Positions 48,593 through 59,800 of a DNA stretch of 64,000 nucleotides are shown here, piece by piece. Source of the DNA: Polymyxa betae (taxonomy: Eukaryota; Endomyxa; Phytomyxea; Plasmodiophorida; Plasmodiophoridae). The DNA lies in NCBI GenBank assembly GCA_003693705.1, contig RBZT01000409.1, forward strand, positions 1-64,000, given 5' to 3'. The notes beneath the pieces are model-generated. The model was not told where the DNA came from. It saw nothing but the letters and a program-made list of their open reading frames with translations, and made no database searches. The position numbers were made by a program, and so were the translations under genes. How positions within the stretch are numbered: the first letter of the stretch is position 1; every line of letters starts with the position of its first letter.

Positions 48593-49684
48593 ATGGCGCC
48601 TGGCGCCAACGATTCTGCTTTCCAGGTCGCCGCCAAGAATGTTCTCTCTCAATATGAGAACCTAGACGAACCTATTACGGAGCCAGCGGCGGCTTCGTCG
48701 CCGCCGGACGCTATCGCTGCCGAATGGTACCAGGTCAATGCGTTTCGAGAGAAGCTCGAAGAAGAGAACGCTTCCAAGCCAGCTGCAGCAATTCGTTCGG
48801 TGTCACAGTTTACTCCGATTGGATATATTGAAGCACGAACGAAGCTGTCGGAAACGGCTGTAAGCTCTTCATTGCTGCTGGTTCGCATTCAACGATATGA
48901 TTTCTCGAGGCTATCGTGCACCTCTCATCTGTATTACAAAGTATTCGGTCCACCAGAATTCAAAAGGGGTCATCTCAAAGCTGAGCGTGACGCTATCTTT
49001 GTGATGGCGTTAACAGGATTAGCTGGTAACGACGATGTTCATCAAAGAATGCTGCAGTCGATATATAGAAGGCTAACAGGGCAAACTGAACCCTGTCCAA
49101 CAACGGGAAGCCATTGGGACGCTGTCGGCTTTCAAGGCAATAACCCTGCAACCGATCTGAGAGGCTCTGGCATATTCGGTTTGTTGCAGATATTATACTT
49201 TGCGAAGACAGCTCCTACTCTTCTGGCTAAGATCTTTTCGTTATCACAAGACGAAAGACAGGTTGGTATCCAGTCATCAGCGCCGTATCTATCTGATGAT
49301 CGATGTTCCGACCCAGAATTTCCCATTCGCCATCGTTTCGTTGAATTTAACTGGAATCTGCTTGAAGGTGCTTCGTGAAGCACGTATCTACAAGCTGTGT
49401 TCCGCTCGCAACTCGGTAATCGACACGACTTGCATTTTGTATCTAGCGCTGTTCTACGATATGTATATAGGATGGTAAACTGACCCGCATACTAAATTGA
49501 CAAACTGCTTAGTTTGGACAGGAAAAATCAAGGAAAGACGATCGAATCGTTCCCACCGACAAGAGATGAAATAGAAAGACGTGCACGCTCTGATCCAGAA
49601 AAGATGATAGCTGCCTACGAGAAGAACTATGTCTCTCCATTACAAGCTTTAACGTCGCAGAAAGAGATGTTCGTACCAGAGTAG
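48593..49684 (+). CDS. ELMO/CED-12 domain protein (ELMOD-like)
   Basis: Three exons (48593-49261, 49317-49474, 49513-49684) give about 333 residues. The ELMO domain has GSHWDAVGFQGNNPATDLRG then SGIFGLLQILYF and, after the first intron, FPFAIVSLNLTGICLKVLRE. The Arg of TDLRG is the residue that ELMOD proteins need to stimulate GTP hydrolysis by ARL2/ARF GTPases. A charged C-terminal region follows (TRDEIERRARSDPEKMIAAY). Stand-alone ELMOD proteins of this size act as GAPs for ARF-family GTPases. It ends 100 bp from the end of the convergent CTP synthase. Confidence 0.88.
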
Positions 49685-49783
49685 AGCTTCGATAGATATA
49701 TTGGATCCTGTGAGTATCATATCATGTACGCTTCAGGCTCGGTCGAGGAGATGAATATTAAAACAATGACGTCTGTATCTAAA

Positions 49784-52020
49784 TTAGACTTCCTGGCGTT
49801 CTGATTCAGCACGCTGCGTTGGAAGCATGGCATCGGCACCATAACGAGTTTTGCCCTCCTGAGCTGCAACCAATGAAGGGTGTCTGCCGGAGCAAGACAT
49901 TGATGGTGATGGGTTCTGACGAACAAACATTTTCGCAGCCTGACCGAGGTATTTAGAGGACATCGATAAAGTATTAATACACGTCTTACCGCACGAACAA
50001 ACCCGATGAAAGGGGGCGACGGAGCGAATGGTCGAGATTGAAACTCAGGATGGAATTGAGTACCGAAATAGAAAGGATGGGAATCGAGCTCGGCCATTTC
50101 CATACGTTCAGCCAGCAGATCTTGACCGGAGAAACACAGACCACCTTGCTCCAATTTCTTGATATAATTGGGATTGACCTCATATCTACAATCCCATCAG
50201 TACTTTTGTGGTACCGAGTCAGGTTGCAAACCTGTGGCGATGTCGTTCAGCAATCTGGGTGTGGCCATAGTACAATTGGAAGCCGAGCGAATTCGGTTTA
50301 ACTTTGGTGACACGAGATCCAAGACGCATGGTACCTCCCATATGAGTGGTGGAAATTTCGGGCATGAACATGACGACAGGCTGCTCAGCGAATTCGTCAA
50401 ATTCGGCGCTATTGGCATCAGCCAAACTGCAGACATTGCGGGCGAACTCAATCACCATGACTTGCATACCCAAACAGATACCAAGATATGGGACTTTGGA
50501 TTCACGGGCGTACTGGGCCGCCAAAATCTTGCCTTCCACACCACGACTGCCGAAGCCGCCCGGAATCAGAATACCATCAACGGCACGTAAAGCATCCCAC
50601 GCTGCCTAAACATAACTAAGAAGAAGGAAGATACAAGAATACGTTGTTAGGTACTTTATAGGTTTCAGGATGATCATGCTCAGTTTTGGGCTCTAACTCG
50701 GAGCTATCAATCCAATGAACAGCCAGCTTGAGCTTAGCATCAATAGCAGAGTGCGTGAGAGCTTTCAAAACGGATAGATAAGAATCTGATAAACCGTTGT
50801 ACTAAACAGGATCACTATTAGATATCATTGAAGGTTGCTAAACAACAGCTACGAACCTTGCCAACCATCGCAATGTTGACAGTTTTGGAAACGGAATCGA
50901 CAGTATTAGCCAGCTCACGCCATTGAGGCATGTCTTCAGGCGGCACGATATTGAACCGCAGACAGGACAAGATCAGCGACGGCAGGCGCTGATCTAACAA
51001 GGTCAGCGGGGCATGGTAGAGATTCTTGAGATCCGGAACAGATAGAACATGAGTGGAAGGCACCATGCAGAACCTGACCGCATATTCAGCAATGTCAAAT
51101 AATAAACAAAGGTGTTAGTACAGAGAGATCTTCTGCTGAACGGATCGAGAAAGCACTTCCGAACTGCGGCAGATGATAATGTCGGGGGCCAAACCGCCCG
51201 CACGTAATTCTCGAACCGAATGCTGGATGGGTTTGGATTTCTGTTCACCAACGGCACCAATGGTTGGCACCAAACTGACATGAACATGACAGAAATTATC
51301 ACGGCCAACCTACACAAATGTGAGCCTAGTTGAAAGCAAAGGCCGCAACGAAACCCGACTTTGAACTGGAATTGACGCAGCGCTTCCATGAAGACCATCG
51401 ATTCGATGTCTCCGACGGTTCCACCGAGTTCAATAATGCAGACGTCGGGGGCAGAGTCGTCCTTGACGTTATTGCAAACCGGTTTCACAGCAACACGTTC
51501 GATCCAGTCCTGAATCGCATCCGTAATATGCGGCACCTAACAAGAATCAATTGGCAGCCAATGAGCGATCGAAGAACGCATACCACTTGGACGGTTTTGC
51601 CAAGATAATCACCACGACGTTCACGAGAGATGACAAGATCATAGATCTTGCCGGTTGTGATATTGTGGTCTTTGGTCAAAGAGACGTCAAGAAATCGCCT
51701 GTTATAGAACATCTACAACGATGGAAATAGATCATAGCAGAGACATACTCGTAATTTCCGAGGTCCAGATCAGCCTCACCGCCATCGTCAAGGACATAGA
51801 CTTCACCATGCTCATATGGTGACATTGTCCCAGCATCCTTATTCAGATACGGGTCGATTTTGATCGACGTCACCTGTTAGATTAATGAGAGATGAACCTG
51901 GTATCTGGGGATGTATGACACCTTGAGATTGCAATGCTGAAGGAGAACACCGATAGAGGAAGCGGTGATGCCCTTGCCGAGACCAGATACGACTCCCCCT
52001 GATACTAGCACATATTTCAT
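49784..52020 (-). CDS. CTP synthase
   Basis: Ten exons (51922-52020, 51749-51873, 51587-51698, 51360-51536, 51122-51309, 50857-51073, 50655-50811, 50232-50605, 49990-50185, 49784-49939) with nine introns of 45-50 nt. The synthetase domain starts [18 protein letters not shown] with [19 protein letters not shown] and [12 protein letters not shown]. The glutaminase domain has [10 protein letters not shown] with the nucleophile Cys, and the partner His-Glu in [15 protein letters not shown] synthase makes CTP from UTP, ATP and glutamine. The tail after the glutaminase domain is short and Ser/Gln-rich. Its promoter side faces the pseudokinase gene. Confidence 0.95.
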
Positions 52021-52426
52021 ACTGTGACGACGCTCGACCAAGTTGGGAAGGAAGATTGCAGATTTTGAGGTCTGCGACCTCGATCAGAAGCGGGCGCGGA
52101 GTGACGGAGTCGATCGGAACTATACAAGTCCGTGACGCAATTCTCAAATCCCTGCGTCTTCACTGCTGATTGCATCAACTCCGAAGGGCATACATACAGT
52201 AGCAGCCTGCAAATCACAATCAATAAAACAGGGAGGAAAGATAAGATGATAAAACCTTTGATATAAAGATGTAGTTCGTCGAAATTTCAAGAAGTTACCT
52301 TTCCGGTGGCAAAATAGATTGAAGGGCCGACTGACAGCCAGCGAACAACCAGATGCAGATTTCAAGCTTTGACGGGCATCGCCATGACGACGACTGTCCG
52401 AAAATCAAGCCACAATTTCTGCTGGA
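52021..52426. promoter_or_regulatory. Divergent promoter region
   Basis: 406 bp separate the CTP synthase start and the pseudokinase start. No extra gene is supported; the 5' UTRs and promoters of both should lie here. Confidence 0.4.
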
Positions 52427-54060
52427 ATGGAATCCGAGATATCATCTGTGGACGCTTTCGCCAACGACGACGATCATGAACGTGACCCGGAGCGAATTTG
52501 GCAGGATCCGTTTGCCTGGATGGATTTTGCATATAACGCCCCTGAATATATCGAATATTCCGAGTTCCAGTCGTTTCAGATTCTGGAGCTGGGCGACCTG
52601 GCTTCGACCTATAATGGTGAACCGGTTGTGATTCAAATTAAGGACATGTCAACGGCTGCGTCTAGGCTAGTGACTTTACGTGAATGGCAAAGATGGCGAA
52701 CGATGACGCACCAAAATATCATCCAGCTGACCGGTGTTTCGATCCTATCGGGACAGGCATTGGCTTTCATATTCCCTGCGCTTCTGAGCCTAACAGAAAC
52801 TCGCATGTACTCGTGCTCGACTCCGACTTCAAATCGACCAAACACTGGATGCTCTAGGAACACGATAGTTGATGAAGTTCGAGCAATGCAGATTGCCGCC
52901 AACGTGGCCAATGCTCTGCAGTTTATCCACAGCCGAAGGATGATCCATGGCGATATCACACCAATGTCGATCGTCGTCAGCCCCGATGGCAAAGCGCAGG
53001 TTCGTGCAATATCACGATTTCTGATCACATCCTGAGTACATCCAAGCTGACTGGATTCGGGGAGGATGAAGACACCGGGTTTGCAACAAGTTGTCGGCTG
53101 GCATCGTTGGAATATGCTGCTCCTGAGATTATTGACGAGAATCTTCGAGGTCCATGTGGATTTACATGCCGGGCTGATGTCTGGTCGTTGGGCATCGTCT
53201 TGTCAGAACTGGTTAACGGGTCGCTAGTTTGGCAAACAGCAGAACCTGGTGACGATCTTAGCCAGAGAATTGCCAATGGTATGCGACCTTGCCTTCCATC
53301 TAATGTATCAGTAGCATTGAGAGAGATTATCGCAAACTGTCTTGAGTTAGAAGCCCGTCGGCGCCCAACGGCACAATCGTTAGCGCATCGACTGACGATG
53401 TTGATCAAATGGCGAAAAGGTAATACAGCGAATGCCGCAATTGTTAGAGCTCAGAATGCATCTTATCAACATTCGACGCCTACCACGTACCAGGCACATC
53501 GTGTATCAGGTTGCCGGTCTAACGCTCAGCTCGTCTATCTACATTCCACATCGCAGATTAGAGATGATGGATCCAATGGACAAGTCCAACTTAATCTCGA
53601 GTACATCTTTCTTTTACAAAAAATTCTTCGAATTTTAGGTTGCGGCGAATATGCAGGTAAGTTGATATTAGATGACTAGCATACTGAAAACGGTAAAAAA
53701 GATATGAACGTTCAACAAGAGCCACAGCTGAAAGAACGAGACACAGCGACAACGCCTGAGACTTTGGGATCAAGCGAGGCGAAAGCTTGTAGTGACAACC
53801 CGGATGAACACGGTAAGAAAAGCAAAAAGTCGTCGGATAAAATAAGCAAGATAAATATTGATTTAGCAGAAGTAGCTGATGAGTTAGCGAGACAGTGTTC
53901 AAGGGAACTAGTTGAGGACGACAGCAGCCAAATTCAAGCTAAGAGATCAAGCATTCAGTTGACAATCTTTGTTGAACGAATCGTAATATTGACCATACAA
54001 TTCTTCTGGATATGTACAGCTACATTCGCAAACGTGATCATCATGAATCGAAGAAAATGA
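52427..54060 (+). CDS. Predicted pseudokinase
   Basis: The first exon (52427-52998) covers an acidic N-terminus and kinase N-lobe (ILELGDLASTYNGEPVVIQI then K, EWQRWRTMTHQNIIQLTGVS). The catalytic loop is IHGDITPMSIVV: HRD became HGD and the metal-binding Asn after DxxxxN is Ser. After a 49-nt intron the DFG site reads LTGFGED. The C-lobe is well kept (EYAAPEII, ADVWSLGIVLSELVNGSLVW, RRPTAQSLAHRL). With the DFG Asp and the loop Asn both missing, phosphotransfer is unlikely. From about 53660 an intron may join a Ser/Lys-rich segment (53704-54060) with a hydrophobic C-terminus (ILTIQFFWICTATFANVIIM); that last exon is less certain, and the gene could end at 53679. Confidence 0.7.
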
Positions 54061-54258
54061 GAGCCGCCGGACTCCTGCATAACATTGCCAACTGCTTAAT
54101 ATAGTATCTATACTCCTTAAAAAATATCTCTGAGAATGTCAGTTGAGATGAACAGTGTTCTTGAGGTATGTTTAACGGTGGATTGATAATGTATATTAAG
54201 AGCTAAGCTACACGTCAATCCTTCGCCTTTTGGTATCCTGCAAGCTTATGTGAGAGGG

Positions 54259-55029
54259 TCAAAACATCGACAACAAATTCAATACCTGTTGTATGGGTGC
54301 TTCATGGTCGGTTTCATCACTAGAGCTGTCGTTATTAAACGAGGTCTTAGCGCCATCAATGTTGTTAGACTTAATCTTCGAAATAATTGCTATCGGGGTC
54401 GGTTTATCCCCGGCGTAATCCAGCGTCCAGCGCCTAGCATTCTCTTCGTATTTCCGCAAATCCCTCTTGTAAAGATTTGAGATTTCAGGGTCCAGTCCAT
54501 CTAAGCAAAGTGAGACCTAAAAGCCAAACAAGCAGAGAGGCGGCTGCTTGTTACCGTCAGGATTGGGTGATGCTAACAGAAGGGATATTGAAGAAAGAAT
54601 AGTAGAGAGATTGAGGGATGGAGTCCAAGCACCTTTCGGAGGCATCTTTAGTAGATCAAGGCAGATTCTCCCAGCTGAGTCCTAAGAATTCCCCAGCGAA
54701 TAAATCTCGAAACAATGATTACAACTCTTTAACTGACAATATTACAATGATAAACTGGTGTGATGAAGCGTATCTGATTGCCCCAATCAACACATTTCAA
54801 ACAAATGGCAATACTATCATACCTCCGGTGGTTCAAAAGGATATCGAGACGATATATTGACTTCAAGCCTGAATATACCTTCGGCATACGGGGTGTCAGG
54901 AGGGCCAGTTATCCGGGCATCGATCACGTTCATCTTGGCTTCATCCCGTGGCCAGGCTGATATTCCAGGTGGGCAGCAATCAGACAGCAGACGAAGCTCA
55001 CGGGCGAGGCGAGCTGTCATGATCGACAT
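54259..55029 (-). CDS. Ubiquitin-conjugating enzyme E2, UBE2T-like
   Basis: Four exons (54823-55029, 54738-54773, 54555-54681, 54259-54500) give about 200 residues. The E2 fold reads [56 protein letters not shown], then the active-site Cys in [20 protein letters not shown] and [20 protein letters not shown]. The [13 protein letters not shown] text after the Cys is like UBE2T, the Fanconi-anaemia E2 that works with FANCL on FANCD2. Here the usual HPN tripeptide is HCN. A Ser/Asp-rich tail follows the fold. The start could be either of two Mets (55029 or 55020). Confidence 0.85.
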
Positions 55030-55248
55030 TGATGACGACGCCGCCTTGACGAAAGAGAATGAAGCGCAGCGGCCTTTTCTGAAACGTTTGTGCAACGAAT
55101 CCGTGTAAAGTCTGTAGCAAGAAGGCTTCACGTTCATCCACTCGCAAATCATAAAATATCCGAACAATGGCAGTTGACTTTCTAACGTGCGCGTATTGCT
55201 GATATGAGTGACAAAGCAAAAGGTGCTGGTATTTACAACAATAATCGA

Positions 55249-55794
55249 TTAGGAAGAAGAAGGTAAAGGTTTATCAGGATTGGCTGAATGAAACACGCGA
55301 ACATATTCGTGAAATTCAGATGGAGCATTGGTAAGCGATTGCATGGATTCCCAGCTTTGTTGAGAGACGCGATACCCTTTCCAATGAACTTTATATTGCA
55401 GTTGGCCTTCCACCAGCCGTGAATCGACAGGGCAAGCTGGTTCCTTAAACCGAAATTCAAGCGCAGATTCGAACAGTGATAAGTCGTTGACAATTGAAGC
55501 ATCGTCCTCAATGAACGGAGTTACCCACCGCAAGGCATCGTCTTTCATCAAGCTGACATACAAGGCAATCTTCGAAGAATCTGTTGGATAAAGCGAGCGA
55601 TGGGCATTCAAGAAGTTCTTGATTTGAGCCTTCCAGAATCGGAAGTCAACAGAACCGCCCGAAAATTTATCAGGCATTGGTAGGCGCACCGTCGGTACCA
55701 ACTCGAACTGAAGCGAACGCAGCTGAGCCGTCATATCGTCAAGCATGGGCCGGGCGCCATTCAGACCGTTGTCGTTATTCAGATCCATTTGCAT
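55249..55794 (-). mobile_element. Ty3/gypsy remnant: gag joined to an integrase-type chromodomain
   Basis: This is an intact frame of 181 codons. Residues about 35-118 look like a Ty3/gypsy capsid region (LPMPDKFSGGSVDFRFWKAQ, LYVSLMKDDALRWVTPF). Right after it, residues about 122-176 look like the chromodomain found at the end of chromoviral integrases (DSRLVEGQLQYKVHWKGYRV then SWESMQSLTNAP). Protease, reverse transcriptase and most of integrase are absent, so this is an internally deleted copy, or a gag-chromo fusion that has kept its frame. No long terminal repeats are visible in the short flanks. Confidence 0.72.
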
Positions 55795-56091
55795 TTGTCA
55801 CAATGGACAAACCCATGAGTCATCTACCGATCGTCAACATCCGACCGCATAAAGATCTATCTGCCCCAAAGACTTTTCAGGTTCCTTCTGATCAGATTTA
55901 AGTGGGAGGAACTTATGGAACATCACTCGCTCTGTCTATTACGACTTGTTCGGAAAATTTTGGCGCTCAATGGTGACACTGCACTCTGTAGGTTCATGTG
56001 TTCGAGATGGGGGTTGCGCCCAGCAGTTGAAACTCTGCACTCCGAGTCATTCCGACTTTTTATTGATATCTATCTTATTGTAGAAGTCGCT

Positions 56092-56801
56092 ATGGTCAAG
56101 GCAGTCTGTGTTCTGAAGGGCGAAGGCGTTAACGGTGTCGTAACACTGGTTCAGGCAGCGGAAAACGCCCCGACCTCCATCACCGGCTCTGTTTCAGGAC
56201 TTGTTCCGGTGAACTATTCTCTAGGTTGATTTGCAATTTGCACACTCAATTCTCCTGTAGGGTCAACACGGTTTTCATGTTCACGAATGGGGTATCTGCT
56301 TTTGAAATTTGCTGCAAAACCTTATGGTAATTGAGTGAAGGTGACACCTCTCAGGGCTGCACCTCCGCCGGTGGCCATTACAATCCGTTCAAGAAGACGC
56401 ATGGTGCTCCATCTGACGAAGAGCGCCATGTCGGTGATTTAGGCAACATATCTGCCAATGAAAGAGGTTTAACTATAATGTCGTGATTCTGGTTTCTAAG
56501 CTGTTGCTAGGGGTTGCTACCATCAGCGTTACTGACAAAATGATTCAGCTACAAGGACCTCAATCTGTTATTGGTCGTGCTTTTGTTGTCCATGAGGGTG
56601 ACAATCATAGTGATTATGCTTGCAGTTTTTAAAAATATCATATTATTTAGGCGTTGACGATCTTGGTAAAGGCGGCCACGAACTATCAAAGACCACTGGG
56701 AATGCCGGAGGTATTCTGAGTTTTAACTGTGCACTCAAGATTACTAAACTTTTTGTCCAGGCCGTGTTGCATGTGGGGTTATAGGTGTCGCTAACGAATA
56801 A
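56092..56801 (+). CDS. SOD1: Cu/Zn superoxide dismutase
   Basis: Six exons (56092-56208, 56261-56291, 56341-56466, 56511-56597, 56651-56710, 56761-56801) give about 153 residues, the usual cytosolic SOD1 length. Seen: [17 protein letters not shown], the copper ligands in [12 protein letters not shown], the zinc region [18 protein letters not shown] with [21 protein letters not shown], and the end [17 protein letters not shown] with the second disulfide Cys and the conserved Arg. It dismutates superoxide in the cytosol. The second intron ends GTGAAG, an AAG acceptor; this join restores the conserved [11 protein letters not shown]. Confidence 0.95.
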
Positions 56802-56884
56802 CCATCGGCTCCAATTCCAAAGTATTAATAGAGATTTATGTGATTTTGTACTTGATCAGTTTATCCGTTAAATATGGTTGTTGT

Positions 56885-59800
56885 TTAATCATTCAACTGG
56901 GTCAGAAGTGCTACTCCACGACGAACCCAATGACTTGGTGGCTTGCTAGTTGGCAGTCTAATTGTCATTACGAAATTTGTCGAATGTCCTGTGGTTGATA
57001 GCGTCCCTCTACGATCCAGCGTTTTGTACACTGGGCAATCGTAACGATTCTCAGTTCGAACGCCATCTGTTCGGACCGGCTTCAACCAAATTATTGGTGC
57101 AGGCGAAAACAGGACTTTCGGTGCTGATTCGTCAAGCGTTGAGGTAGCACAGTCCCATCGAGCCCCTTCCAAAAACAGCCCGCTAACTAGAGCGCCATCT
57201 TGAGGTCGCGTCACTGTGCTTTCTTCGTTGATGCACTCGAAATCAAACGCGATCTCGTCGATGGGAATTGAGTGCTTCCTGGCGTAATTCTTCGACACTT
57301 TTAGAAAGCATAACAAACTTTGACGATAGTGCACAAACCTGTAGCACCCCTGTCAGAAAAGACTGGGTGAAAAAGAAGCCAGAGATCCAAAAAACGTCTG
57401 GAGACGTTCCGGTCTGGATCCACTTCTGAAAGCAGTGAAGACGTGCAATTAAATCTGTTATGTAACTGGAAAGTGGTTTCATGGTTGGATAAGAGACGGA
57501 TAACCACTTTTTGGGAACAGCACCGTCAAAGAGCGCATCGCTTAACTGTTCTAATTCTGAAGACATGACCACAAGTCCCACTGTCAAAAAGAAATTAGAG
57601 ATCTAGAATTAGAAGTGTATGGTAAGCTGACCCAGCGCTTTTTGCAAATCGGTTAATGAATGACGTATTATGCCAATGAGACGGTTATAACGAATCAGTT
57701 CCTGGCATAGAACCGTATTCATGCTTTCTTTATAGTTGACGGGGAATCGAATCTGAACTGATTCTAGATCAAACGCCGCTGGGACTTTTAACAGAATATC
57801 GCCGGCAATCTCTCCAACAATCTCTTCCTAAATAGCAATTGCTTAATAATCTTCGCTCCCCACTTCTTTCCCAAAACCTTCGATTTCGATCCGGCACTTG
57901 CAGATCTTGCTTGTGTCAGCAGAATAGATTTCAATAACACTGTTGTCTCATTTCTGTCTTTTGTGATATCGGCGTTATCGTGCAGGCCGAATACTTCTGG
58001 CCTCGCAACGCTGGGAAACGACCGGCAATGTTCAACATAATGTGTATAATTGCTTGATAATTCTGGGACCTGGAATTCACTTGTGTCAGGTTTCTAATCT
58101 TACTGTACAGCTTTTCAGACCTGGTAAAGACCTGATTCAGACAAAGGATGGCCTTTAACCAGGATTTCTGCGCCGATACAGTTCATCAGAATCTCAATAA
58201 GTGTTCGACGATCCCAATCGTCAGTAACACGCCCACCGTAATTGCACTGCCCGATTAGGTAACGGATAGCCTTATATGGGATTGTTTCTACATCCTCTGC
58301 GTGGCTTACAAACATGTGAAGCTGACGAACACTGATTCGTAGATCGCTCTCATTAAATTCGTAAGGGATGTTCCAACCCAGAGGACCGAATGACCGTCTT
58401 TCCTGAACTAAGGCATGGAAAAAACATAATCCATACAGAAGCGATGCCCTATATAAAGATTGCAGGTTCAATATATGGTCAAGACACTGCAGCCAGAAGG
58501 AGAATACATACCATTGCGGCTGATGGTTGCAACCGCCAAAGAACTCGGGATCGCAAATCGGATCCCGGCTATATGACGCTAACAAATTCGCTTTCAAACC
58601 TTTAGGTGGTTCATTCGTCATTTTGACAGCACGTTGCAGAACCGATACTGGGAAGCGATCCGATGGGTATGACGTTAACCATAGACGATAATCTGCATGG
58701 GCTCCGGATGCCCTAAAACCGTTTACTATCCAGCATCAAAATTGACACTCGCTTACGTCGTAGATTCGATAATTCGCTCTAATGTCGGCATCCAAGAGAT
58801 TGCCAGATGACAATTCTGTAGAACGATCCAAGATCCACGAATCTGTCCAGTCTCAATCAAACTAGCTGCCAGCGGTCCCTGTTAACTTTCAGAAATCAAC
58901 TGTAGTCAGATTGCTGCTGCCCTTACCTGGCCTTGACCCAACGATATGGATTCCAATCGTGAGCTGAGTCCGAGATCGGCTGCAAACTTTATCAGACTCG
59001 ATAACGGATCCTATGTCAAAGTTTAGGATGTGCAAACGACAAGCAAAAACGGAAACATACAGATCCCGGCGAAAGAACGAACAGAAGCGGTATGGAACTG
59101 TCTGCGTCTTTGAAGGCGGCGGCCAAATCAAAAGGCGGAATTTCGACGAACTTTTGTCCAAGGTGCTCGGCAATGAAGTCGCGAACGGCAGGGACGATCT
59201 TATCAGGACGCAAACAGCGCAATACAAGCATTTTTTGGAATGAAGTCAAACCTATACATAAGTCAACACGAGAAATTCAGTGAGTACTGAATTGAAGATT
59301 ACCAGGTTGTAGGGATCCTGGAAACCGAGTCTGATGAGGCTCAAAGGAGTCAAACACGTGTTTCCAATCGTTAGCATACTCTCGAAAGGTGGATGCAAGC
59401 GTAGCGAATTCAGTAAAAGTAGCAGATAAACGCTGAATCTCAAGCCAGGCTGTGGCTTGCAACCAATCCGGACACGGGTTTGCCAACATCAATAAGTCAG
59501 CATCGACTGATACGCCGCCTGTACAATCTTTAGCACTGGTCGTAAGTGTCGACCATATTCAAACCTGTAAGCAGCATCCGCCATTGCTCTGGCTGGATTT
59601 GGCCACGGGCCTTTAGAAGATTGGCAGTTAGAAGGAAAGCAAATAACAATTTATCCTTTTCAAAAAGTGATCGGCAGACCGCACCGAACAAAGAAAAAGT
59701 GAAATGGTCGTTCAAGTTCTGAAGGCGTGACTCTAAAACGTTGGATGCCTCTGCGGCCTCAATGGCCTTTTCGTACATATTCAGGAACCAGCTCAAAGAA

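Noticed and set aside
50168-50590. 140-codon plus-strand frame opposite CTP synthase
   Set aside because: Antisense shadow of well-conserved coding exons.
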